DNA of 64,000 nucleotides, taken from assembly GCF_002379365.1 (NCBI RefSeq), contig NZ_JQIU01000008.1, positions 2,386,745-2,450,744 on the forward strand, in the 5' to 3' direction. Each line of letters begins with the position of its first letter. The stretch's first letter is position 1. Made by a program: the position numbers and the translations under genes. Source of the stretch: Brachyspira sp. G79 (GTDB taxonomy: Bacteria > Spirochaetota > Brachyspiria > Brachyspirales > Brachyspiraceae). This document shows positions 9,143 to 16,792 of this stretch, piece after piece. The notes under the pieces are model-generated. The model was not told the origin of the DNA. It saw only the letters and a program-made list of their open reading frames with translations, and made no database searches.

Positions 9143-9175
9143 AAAGGCATAGACTTATTAGTCTATGCCTTTTTA
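9143..9175 (+). terminator. Terminator of the transporter operon
   Basis: Perfect 12-bp stem AAAGGCATAGAC / GTCTATGCCTTT (9143-9154 with 9161-9172), TTATTA loop and T-run. Confidence 0.9.
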
Positions 9176-9180
9176 TATGA

Positions 9181-9560
9181 AACAAATAAATCTTAAATAA
9201 ATCTTATAAAAGACTGCTTCTTTTGAACTATATAAAGTTATGAGTATTGTACAACATTAACAAAGGCAGGAAGAAGTTGAATAAAAAAACTATAAACTCA
9301 AAATTTTAATTGTGTACTAAAACAATTTTATTTTCTCAATTTCTATATTTCTGTAAAATATATTATCAACAACTTTAAATAAAGTTTTTAAGCAGAGGAT
9401 AAATCTAGAAATGATATATTTTTTAATGATGAAGTTTTAAATTTCAAAACTATGTTAATTCATAAACAAATTACAATGATTTTAATAATGAAGGAGCTAA
9501 TATTAATGGAATTTCTCTTTAATGAAATAATTTTTAATTCATAGATATGCATACAAATAT
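9181..9560. other. AT-rich intergenic stretch, possible gene scrap
   Basis: No supported gene. On the plus strand around 9405-9545 broken frames give pieces such as IFFNDEVLNFK and DFNNEGANINGISL, ending in a shared stop. This could be the tail of a lost gene, but I cannot place it in a family. Confidence 0.3.
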
Positions 9561-9562
9561 AT

Positions 9563-9596
9563 AAAAAAGAGGCCTAAACTGTCAAAGTTTAAGCCC
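9563..9596 (-). terminator. Terminator of the Vsp gene
   Basis: Minus strand: GGCTTAAACT, 5-base loop, AGTTTAGGCC, then CTCTTTTTT. One G-T pair in the stem. It begins about 30 bases after the stop codon. Confidence 0.85.
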
Positions 9597-9625
9597 CCAA
9601 ATAAAACCTTTATGAATTAGCAAAA

Positions 9626-10741
9626 TTACTCATTTGCACCGAAGGAAGGAAGATACCAAGTAATACCAGTAGTAGTTTCAAATAATACTGGAGAAAGATC
9701 CTGATTAGCAACAGCACCAGTTTTACCAGTTACATTACCATTAACATCCATCTCAAAGTACCATTCTAAGTCTTGAACAGGTCTTACATACATTTCAGCA
9801 TAAGCAGCCCAAGTTAATGCATGAGTTGTTATCTGTGATGCACCTTTTCGTTTTTCTGAGGTTACTTTATAACCTATAGCAGGTTCAAAATAAAGAGACA
9901 CTACATCGCTGCTTGCTGCCAAAGATAATACAGGTTTGATAGACAAAGAGAAAGGACTAACATCATATATATCTGACTGAGCAGTATTTTCACTTATAGC
10001 ATAAGCACTTTGACCGCTGTACATGTCTCCTATTGTCAAATAATCAGTATTTAATACTGTTCCTCTTAATGCTTGGTGATAATCTATTCTGATATAAGGA
10101 TTAACAGTTACATTACCTACTTGAGTATTCAAGAAGTATAATCTTAACTGCATACCAAATACTTCATAAATACTTTTACTGTTTAAAGCATTTTCCCAAG
10201 TACCGTTTTTATAATTGAAATCTACCCTTATTAAATTAAATGCATCTATTCCAGTATAATATCTTAATTCTATCTGATTAAAACCTACACCAGTAAATTT
10301 AGTACCAAGACCATGGTCGTTATCTGTTACTGCAACCTGTATAGGTATTGCTACTCTCAAGTTGTCATTTAAAGCATTAAATACTAATGTAGGAGTATGT
10401 ACCTGTAAATATTTATCTATGTAAGTAAAGTTGTATCCCACACCAATACCAAACATATCAGAAGTGTATCCTATACCTGCTGATAATGTAGCATCTAATT
10501 GAATATCGCTGTTATTTCCAGAAAGAATTTGACCCATCCAGCCGCCGTCAGCTTTGAAACCTAATGTACCTTTAATAGTGTCATTGCCAAGTGTAAAACC
10601 TAACTGATCCATTCTTGCTCTGAACTGATTGCCATGCACAAGGAAGTTAATCCAGTCATTGCCGTCTACACCGTACATACCAAACACTGAGGTACTTGCT
10701 ATGGTTAAAAGAGCCATAGCGGTTAATAAAACCTTTTTCAT
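9626..10741 (-). CDS. Variable surface protein of the Brachyspira Vsp family
   Basis: A predicted outer-membrane protein of 371 residues (about 39 kDa mature, the size known for Brachyspira Vsp proteins). It has a signal peptide MKKVLLTAMALLTIASTSVFG (cleavage after residue 21), then MYGVDGNDWINFLVHGNQFR, a start I associate with this family, and RMDQLGFTLGNDTIKG. The rest is alternating hydrophobic/polar beta strands. In Brachyspira these proteins are abundant surface antigens encoded by many paralogues. This copy is alone, with its own promoter, an approximately 90-base leader with a strong hairpin, and a terminator. Its role in porin or adhesion function is not shown by the sequence. Confidence 0.88.
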   Translation of the reverse strand: MKKVLLTAMALLTIASTSVFGMYGVDGNDWINFLVHGNQFRARMDQLGFTLGNDTIKGTLGFKADGGWMGQILSGNNSDIQLDATLSAGIGYTSDMFGIGVGYNFTYIDKYLQVHTPTLVFNALNDNLRVAIPIQVAVTDNDHGLGTKFTGVGFNQIELRYYTGIDAFNLIRVDFNYKNGTWENALNSKSIYEVFGMQLRLYFLNTQVGNVTVNPYIRIDYHQALRGTVLNTDYLTIGDMYSGQSAYAISENTAQSDIYDVSPFSLSIKPVLSLAASSDVVSLYFEPAIGYKVTSEKRKGASQITTHALTWAAYAEMYVRPVQDLEWYFEMDVNGNVTGKTGAVANQDLSPVLFETTTGITWYLPSFGANE

Positions 10742-10778
10742 TTTTGATTCTCCTAAATATTTTTATAGTCTTTTGACA

Positions 10779-10817
10779 GTGCCTACTGAGAGATTGCTTA
10801 AGTAACTCAATAGACAC
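10779..10817 (-). promoter_or_regulatory. Hairpin in the Vsp mRNA leader
   Basis: Minus strand: GTGTCTATTGAG (10817-10806) pairs with CTCAGTAGGCAC (10790-10779), 12 pairs with two G-U, and a 15-base loop. No T-run follows, so it is not a simple terminator. It may stabilise the transcript or be a binding site. Confidence 0.65.
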
Positions 10818-10838
10818 CATAAAGATCCTCTACTAATT

Positions 10839-10866
10839 AGTCTACATAATTTTTATAAAAAGTCAA
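10839..10866 (-). promoter_or_regulatory. Predicted promoter of the Vsp gene
   Basis: Minus strand: TTGACT, 16-bp spacer, TAGACT. It would give an approximately 90-base leader containing the hairpin at 10779-10817. Confidence 0.5.
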
Positions 10867-11034
10867 TATTTTAAATAAAAATTATAAAAAAAATATTCCA
10901 TCAATTAGATAATTACATACAAAAAATATAAATTTATAAAATTGCATTACTGTTTTCTAATGGTTTATAGTATAGTACGGTTATGTATTTTAGTACTATT
11001 TAGGACTATTATTGCAAAACTATGTAATATGATT

Positions 11035-13809
11035 TTACCAAGACATTTGAAAACCAAAACCCACATATATATCATTTAAAGTTGGATAGTTTTGAATTAC
11101 ACTTTTATCAATACTTGTAGGAAGTCTTAAAGCTAAAAGTAAATAAGGCTCTCCTGTAACTATATTCTGATATCCTGATACAGGGATACTTGCATCAAAT
11201 CCTGCTTTTACAGCAATAGAATGCATATATTCGCTTGCATAATATGTATATCTATATGAAAGCGAGGCAAAGAAATTATCAAAATATATATGGCTTAAAT
11301 TAAACTTGGAATCCAAATATCCTAATAGTTCAAAATCGCCACCCAAAAGAAGACTGCTTTTATATTTTTTATTTTGTACGTATGCATAAAACTCTTCTGG
11401 GGCTTTTACTTCTCTAGCTCCAAATACTGTAGAAGAGCCGTCAAATGCAGTATTTGTGCCGAAGGCATAAGAACCATAAAAACTTGCTCTTATAGGAACA
11501 TATCTTGTTTGAAACTTTGTACTGAAGTCTATAGCAAATTTATTATATCTTATGGAATATGTGGGGTATATAGTTATATCAACTAGATCATCTCTGTATG
11601 GCTTATCGGTTTGTACTCTAAATATCATTGAGGCTTTGAGAGAAATATTAAAAGTATACGAAGAATATTTCCAAGTAAATGCTGATGATGTATTAGTTTG
11701 AGGATTTACAAATTCTGAAAATAAAGCACCAGATATTGAAGGCTCTAATAAGAAATGCACTTTATCGCTTTCTGTATTAATCAAAAACTGCATAGCAAGG
11801 TATGTATTTAATCTCCAATAATTGTATGTAGAATATACTACATCGCTTTTAAAACCAAAGTATAAAGGATAGAGCATACTAAAAGAAGTAACAGTGAGTT
11901 CAGTTTGCAGAAAATTAGAAGGTATATCGTACCCAAGCCATATTAATGCCAAATTATTCGCAGAAGGTGAAGAGACCACAGATAATATTCCAAGTCCGTT
12001 TACAAGAAAAGGGAAAGTTTCATTGATTTGAGGAAGAGGCACCCACATGCTCCAAGGCTTAAAATATTTAAAAGCATTGTAATTGCTAAGCTCCATTTGA
12101 GGAGTAAACTCATATTTATTAATCGTTTTATCATTATATGTGAAGTTTTTTATTATAGATGAATTGTCTGTATATTTCATAAGCATGTCAAACTCTGAAA
12201 ATCTGCCTTTATAATAAATACTTTCTCCAGCATATACAGCAGAAAATACTCCTCCAGAATAGTCTTTTGTGTATAGCTTCATACTATTATTATTTAAATC
12301 AATTTCACCTAGTTTATAAAATCTGTCATTATTATTGTATGAAAAAATAAGTTTATTATTTGAGTATTTTAAATAACGTACATAATTAAGAGTGTTATCT
12401 TTTGTATCTATATATTTTAATGTTTTGTTATTATAATTAAATATTGCTATATGTTTTATTCCGTTATCTGTAACTATCAATGCTATATTATTATCATCAA
12501 TAACTGCTGGAGAACTGTATCCAAAATTATCATTGGCTTGTAATAAAATTTCTTTTTCATTATTCTCATTAATATATACTAAAACAGAATTATGCAAATC
12601 TTTTGATATTCCTACAATTCCATTTCTAAAATATCTTGCATACTGCAGGTCAAACCATTTTCTTTTTGTTCTTCTTTTTTTATTTAAATCATATTCTTTT
12701 ACAATGTATTTATAAAGTCCTCCATTAAACATATATGATACTATCAGTGCATTACTTCCGTCTTTTGATATATCCAAACTTTCAGAGCTTCTATCTATTA
12801 AAAACTCTAATTTCAAATCTTTTTTATTATTTTCATTATTTCTCTTTTCTTTATATGAATACAATGCCCCAATATCTCCGTCTATATAGTATAAAGTGTC
12901 ATTGTATGAGGAAATATCATTAATAAAAGTTTCTTTATCATTTACTCTTAATTCTTCGCTTGGATTAATATTTGTAAGTACCAAATAGTTTTGAAAGTCT
13001 GACCATATTTCAGTAAATTTTATTCCATATACTTTTTTAAAAGCTCCGTAAACTCCAGAATTATAAACCAAAAATGAAAAATGAAGTCTTGTCTGCATTC
13101 TATTCCAAAACTCATTATACTTTTCCATTCCGAATCTGTCTTGTAAATATTTTGAGAATAGTCCTCCATATTCATAATATACATTCCCGTACGGCATTTT
13201 TGTCCATACATAAGAGGCTTGAATAGGTGTTCTAAAATTTCCTTCAAAAATATCCTGTCTTAACCTTTCTTTAACAAGCGGATCATTAGCACGCCCGAAA
13301 CCTGTATAACTTTCCATACTTACAGGAGCACCCTCTATCATAAAAGGCATTGCGTTGATATGCACAAAAGAAGCCCAGTTCCCCATAACTTTTGTAGCAA
13401 GCCCAGTATTTTCTGATGCCATCGTTAGTAAATGAGTGAGTTCATGTATAAATACTGTTTCAAAGTTATTGCTGAAACTAGTGAAATTTTCGTCCAAATT
13501 GGTATCATAAAGTATAAGGCTTGAATTAGGTATTATCATTGCTGCCGAATTAAACATATTAAAATCAGGTGTTATGGTTATTGGAATTTTTCCTCTTACT
13601 GTGCTATTTAAAATTTTAGAGTATTTTTCGTATATATCATCAGCGACTTTGGCAAGGTTTTCAGCAGTTCTTCTGGACTCTATAGGAAAAATAATTTCAA
13701 ACTTTTCTGTTTGTATGCTATATAACTTTCTAAATGGTTTAAAAACCTGCGTGTATAGATTCAGGTTTATAGTAAATATTAAGGCAAGAAATAAAATATA
13801 CTTTTTCAT
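11035..13809 (-). CDS. Secreted zinc-metallopeptidase-like (peptidase MA-like) protein with propeller and barrel-like regions
   Basis: A 924-residue exported protein. A signal peptide covers about residues 1-21 (KKYILFLALIFTINLNLYTQ). Residues about 35-270 look like the peptidase-MA-like domain, with ETVFIHELTHLLTM and the zinc-binding HELTH at 122-126. Residues about 290-570 contain repeated beta-strand units with DG/DN turns like a beta-propeller. The last roughly 330 residues are amphipathic strands ending in YVGFGFQMSW, which resembles an outer-membrane barrel with a C-terminal aromatic residue. So the protein could be anchored in the outer membrane with a peptidase domain on one side. 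No substrate is indicated. The next gene on this strand is far away, so it is probably transcribed alone. Confidence 0.75.
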   Translation of the reverse strand: MKKYILFLALIFTINLNLYTQVFKPFRKLYSIQTEKFEIIFPIESRRTAENLAKVADDIYEKYSKILNSTVRGKIPITITPDFNMFNSAAMIIPNSSLILYDTNLDENFTSFSNNFETVFIHELTHLLTMASENTGLATKVMGNWASFVHINAMPFMIEGAPVSMESYTGFGRANDPLVKERLRQDIFEGNFRTPIQASYVWTKMPYGNVYYEYGGLFSKYLQDRFGMEKYNEFWNRMQTRLHFSFLVYNSGVYGAFKKVYGIKFTEIWSDFQNYLVLTNINPSEELRVNDKETFINDISSYNDTLYYIDGDIGALYSYKEKRNNENNKKDLKLEFLIDRSSESLDISKDGSNALIVSYMFNGGLYKYIVKEYDLNKKRRTKRKWFDLQYARYFRNGIVGISKDLHNSVLVYINENNEKEILLQANDNFGYSSPAVIDDNNIALIVTDNGIKHIAIFNYNNKTLKYIDTKDNTLNYVRYLKYSNNKLIFSYNNNDRFYKLGEIDLNNNSMKLYTKDYSGGVFSAVYAGESIYYKGRFSEFDMLMKYTDNSSIIKNFTYNDKTINKYEFTPQMELSNYNAFKYFKPWSMWVPLPQINETFPFLVNGLGILSVVSSPSANNLALIWLGYDIPSNFLQTELTVTSFSMLYPLYFGFKSDVVYSTYNYWRLNTYLAMQFLINTESDKVHFLLEPSISGALFSEFVNPQTNTSSAFTWKYSSYTFNISLKASMIFRVQTDKPYRDDLVDITIYPTYSIRYNKFAIDFSTKFQTRYVPIRASFYGSYAFGTNTAFDGSSTVFGAREVKAPEEFYAYVQNKKYKSSLLLGGDFELLGYLDSKFNLSHIYFDNFFASLSYRYTYYASEYMHSIAVKAGFDASIPVSGYQNIVTGEPYLLLALRLPTSIDKSVIQNYPTLNDIYVGFGFQMSW

Positions 13810-13829
13810 AAATAATTAAATAATAGTAT

Positions 13830-14078
13830 ATTATAATTTTTGTTTTTTTCCAGTGCGTAAAGTATAAACTAAATGATATGTTGTTCATTTATGTATTTTT
13901 TATTATTTATTTTCTATTAATGAATAATATACATATATTAAAATTTTAATTTTTTAAAAATCATATATGTTAATAAAATATATTTTATTAATTATATTCT
14001 CATATAGATTTTATTTAGAAATAATGTAAAGCATAAATAAAATATTCAGCAATCAAACACAATTATTTTTTTAATTTA
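13830..14078. other. Intergenic stretch
   Basis: Very AT-rich; I see no gene or clear repeat. It holds the start region of the metallopeptidase-like gene and the end of the regulator operon. Confidence 0.6.
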
Positions 14079-14711
14079 TCATTCAGTTTTACTTGAGTTT
14101 CTATTTTTATACTTTTTATATTCCCTCATGAATTTCTTTATATCTGGAAATATTATATTTCCGTTCTTATCTATATCTATGCTTTTTATTTTTTTTATTT
14201 CTCTTAAAGAATATTCTGTTTCTTCTACCCCTATAGTGCTTAATATATCATAAATATTATATTTTAAATTTATTGTATTAGTTTCTTTAAAAAGTGTCTC
14301 CATTTTTATATAACTTTCCAAAATTAGCAGTACTTTTCCTACTATATTATTTACACTGAAAGTATTTATAGCCTGCATAATATTATATATTCTCATAGAA
14401 AGAAATTTAATATAGTGTACCCTTAATTCTCTATCTGTTTTTACAAGTTCTAGCATATCATTTTTATCAAATATTTTTATTATACTATCTTCAAGAGTTA
14501 CTGCAGTTGTAAGAAGTATTTTATTATTTTCTAGCGAATTGTATCCATTGATTATTCCATTATCTGTATATATTGTTCTAGTAATGATTTTGGAATTGAA
14601 CATAGTATATATTCCTACTTTACCTGACAATATTATGTAGAGTTTATCTGAGCTTTCTAATTCTGTGAATATACAAGTTCCTTTTTCTAGTTTATATATA
14701 CCATCTATCAC
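14079..14711 (-). CDS. Crp/Fnr-like cyclic-nucleotide-binding-fold protein, C-terminal half of a split gene
   Basis: The 210-residue frame has one cNMP-binding-like beta-roll (about 1-95, IYKLEKGTCIFTELESSDKL) and a winged-helix-like end (YDILSTIGVEETEYSLREIK). Its only early start is GTG at 14711. Upstream of that GTG the same frame stays open to 14766 and reads KIISRIKPSNTASLVIDGIY. This lines up without gaps with the linker TITSKIEPIESPQEITKGVF of the two-domain protein encoded at 15241-16425. So this frame and 14735-15244 were one gene, broken at an A7 run (14750-14756). Whether it is made alone, by frameshifting, or not at all is open. It could act as a DNA-binding regulator; the nucleotide-binding arginine motif of true Crp proteins is not evident. 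Confidence 0.7.
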   Translation of the reverse strand: MIDGIYKLEKGTCIFTELESSDKLYIILSGKVGIYTMFNSKIITRTIYTDNGIINGYNSLENNKILLTTAVTLEDSIIKIFDKNDMLELVKTDRELRVHYIKFLSMRIYNIMQAINTFSVNNIVGKVLLILESYIKMETLFKETNTINLKYNIYDILSTIGVEETEYSLREIKKIKSIDIDKNGNIIFPDIKKFMREYKKYKNRNSSKTE

Positions 14712-14734
14712 TAAACTTGCTGTATTAGATGGTT

Positions 14735-15244
14735 TTATTCTAGAGATGATTTTTTTATTTCTTCACTCTGCCCATTTAATTCTATATATTTATTGTACAT
14801 TTTATAAGCGGCATCATCATATCCGTTATTTTTATATATTTCTGCGATTTTTAATATATTGCTTTCTTTTTTTAATGGTATATTTTTTTCTTTGCTGAAA
14901 ACGTAGAAATATTGGTTTAAGCGTATTTCCATTACATTTGTCAAATGATCATATATTTTTTTTATTAAATTAGTATTTGTTATCTTGTCTAACTCATTTA
15001 TATTAATTTCCATAACTTCCGTATCTTCTTCTGCTTTTACGGTTTCAAAGTATGGTATATTTATAGCAGCATTAATCAAACCTATAATATGTCCTCTTTT
15101 ATGATATATATTATAGTTTTCTGAAAAATAATTATATGAAACAGCACTCCCTTTCGATATTATATAAAAACAATTTTTAGCATTTTCTCCATATATAAAT
15201 ATTATAGATGATTTTTTAAATTCTATTTTATTATACTTTATCAT
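14735..15244 (-). CDS. Crp/Fnr-like cyclic-nucleotide-binding-fold protein, N-terminal half of a split gene
   Basis: 169 residues, matching the first half of the 394-residue neighbour: IKYNKIEFKKSSIIFIYGEN versus INYNKINFKKSSTLFISGQY. It starts in an ATGA overlap with the stop of that gene, so the two are translationally coupled. It has one beta-roll domain (about 1-95) and a TPR-like helical segment (ILKIAEIYKNNGYDDAAYKMY). The frame ends right after a run of seven A. Re-reading one A there (slippery pattern A-AAA-AAA) enters the frame of 14079-14711 exactly in register with the homologous linker. Confidence 0.7.
   Translation of the reverse strand: MIKYNKIEFKKSSIIFIYGENAKNCFYIISKGSAVSYNYFSENYNIYHKRGHIIGLINAAINIPYFETVKAEEDTEVMEININELDKITNTNLIKKIYDHLTNVMEIRLNQYFYVFSKEKNIPLKKESNILKIAEIYKNNGYDDAAYKMYNKYIELNGQSEEIKKSSLE
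14750..14756 (-). other. Poly-A tract that breaks the regulator gene
   Basis: Seven A on the minus strand, in codons ATA AAA AAA TCA. One more A, or a -1 ribosomal slip, would fuse the 169- and 210-residue frames into a 394-like protein. Confidence 0.75.
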
Positions 15245-16425
15245 ATTTCATCTCCAAAATCTTCATTCATTTTATCAGAGTTTCTTTTAAGATATATTTC
15301 ATATTCCTTGAAAAAGCTATTAATATTACTTATTACAACATTTTTTTCATTCGTAATTTTTATGCTTTTTATTCTCTTTATTTCTCTTTCAACATAGTCA
15401 GTGTAATCTATAAATACCATACTTAATATATCATCTATGGTATGAAATAATGATATATAGTTTGTTCTTTTAAACATTAATTCTAATTTTATCAATCCTT
15501 CTATTACAGTTAAAATTTTTAGTATTACATTATTAATATTAACAGCTTTAATTCTTGCGATTGTATTGTATACCCTTGCCGACATCATTTTTATTAAATA
15601 AACTCTCACCGCTTTGTCTTCAATTATCATACTTTCAAATTCTTTTTTATCCATTACTTTTATAATAGAATCTTCTATTGCAATTGCTGTAGTCGCTATT
15701 ATTTTTTTACCTAATAAATCTTTATATCCGAAAATATCATTATCAGAATATATCATTCTCGTTATTGGTTTGTGATTAAAATAACTATATACTCCAACAA
15801 CTCCTGATTTTATCATATATATATAATTGTTTTGGCTTGTCTCTTCAAATATACAGCTTCCTTTTTTAAAATTAAAAACTCCTTTTGTTATTTCCTGCGG
15901 ACTTTCTATAGGTTCTATTTTTGATGTTATAGTTTTTATTTCTTTTGTGTTTATTTTATTTGTATTATTTTTATATATTTTTAAAGCAGCATCTGAAAAT
16001 CCTTTATCTTTATATGCTTTGAATACATCAATAATATTTAATTTTACTGTTGAATCAACTTTTGAATACTTGGATAAAAAATAATAATATTTTTTTATCC
16101 AAACTTCCATTGTATTTATTAGATGTTTATATATTTTATTCATTAATTCTACATTGTCTATTTTTTCTATTTCTCTTACATCTATTTCTATTACTTCAGT
16201 ATCTTCTATTACTTTAGAAGTTGAGAAATATGGCTCATCCATAACAGCACTTACTATTCCTATTATATCACCTTTTTTATGCTCGTATTTGAAATTATCA
16301 GCAAAATAACTTTCAAATATTACTTTGCCTTTGTTTATAATGTAAAATTTTCCGTCTGGATATTGTCCAGATATGAATAGTGTTGATGATTTTTTGAAAT
16401 TAATTTTATTATAATTTATCATCAT
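15241..16425 (-). CDS. Tandem two-domain cyclic-nucleotide-binding-fold (Crp/Fnr-like) regulator
   Basis: 394 residues with two beta-roll domains: about 1-100 (YIINKGKVIFESYFADNF, HKKGDIIGIVSAVM) and about 180-290 (FNFKKGSCIFEETSQNNYIY, YSDNDIFGYKDLLGKK). A TPR-like helix pair links them (VFKAYKDKGFSDAALKIYKN). The end (IDDILSMVFIDYTDYVEREI, then KRIKSIKI) fits a Crp-type winged helix with poor conservation. Residues that bind cAMP in Crp are not obvious, so the ligand is unknown. It is first in an operon with the split paralogue behind it. A palindromic operator candidate (16479-16491) and a 7-bp tandem repeat (16508-16604) lie just upstream, so it may regulate itself. Confidence 0.8.
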   Translation of the reverse strand: MMINYNKINFKKSSTLFISGQYPDGKFYIINKGKVIFESYFADNFKYEHKKGDIIGIVSAVMDEPYFSTSKVIEDTEVIEIDVREIEKIDNVELMNKIYKHLINTMEVWIKKYYYFLSKYSKVDSTVKLNIIDVFKAYKDKGFSDAALKIYKNNTNKINTKEIKTITSKIEPIESPQEITKGVFNFKKGSCIFEETSQNNYIYMIKSGVVGVYSYFNHKPITRMIYSDNDIFGYKDLLGKKIIATTAIAIEDSIIKVMDKKEFESMIIEDKAVRVYLIKMMSARVYNTIARIKAVNINNVILKILTVIEGLIKLELMFKRTNYISLFHTIDDILSMVFIDYTDYVEREIKRIKSIKITNEKNVVISNINSFFKEYEIYLKRNSDKMNEDFGDEI

Positions 16426-16478
16426 ATTTACAGACCCCTTAATAATAATAATAATATATTGTATTTTTTTAAAAATGA

Positions 16479-16491
16479 TGTTACAGTAACA
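16479..16491. promoter_or_regulatory. Palindromic operator candidate
   Basis: TGTTACAGTAACA is a perfect 6-1-6 palindrome about 55-65 bases before the start of the two-domain regulator. On the minus strand its end overlaps a possible -35 region 16 bp from TACAAT. The most likely binder would be the adjacent Crp/Fnr-like protein, by inference only. Confidence 0.5.
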
Positions 16492-16507
16492 GTATCATAG
16501 ATAGATA

Positions 16508-16604
16508 GATAACGGATAACGGATAACGGATAACGGATAACGGATAACGGATAACGGATAACGGATAACGGATAACGGATAACGGATAACGGATAACGGA
16601 TAAC
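16508..16604. repeat. 7-bp tandem repeat (VNTR), 13 perfect units plus one partial
   Basis: GGATAAC is repeated 13 times without error from 16514 to 16604, after a partial GATAAC at 16508. It lies between the CRISPR array and the promoter region of the cyclic-nucleotide-binding-fold operon. The rest of 16426-16792 is AT-rich with no gene. Confidence 0.97.
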
Positions 16605-16792
16605 ACGATCATTTCTATACCATAAATTATAATTACGGCTGTATTATAATATATTTGTTTTATTATGTCAATATAAAAAATTAATGTGATTTTTAAGAGC
16701 AGTATATATTATGTATTTATTAATTATAAATATTATATTATGTTTATAATAGTAACTATATCATATTTTTTTAGTTCTTCTTGTAATTTTAA

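Noticed and set aside
16440-16460. AAT/ATT triplet run before the regulator start
   Set aside because: Short and common at this base composition; not enough to call a contingency repeat beside the clear heptamer array.
16605-16792. Left flank of the array as the leader
   Set aside because: Possible, since it is AT-rich with promoter-like boxes, but the repeat's ATGTAAAT end and the position of cas2 favour the right side. Kept only as an alternative.
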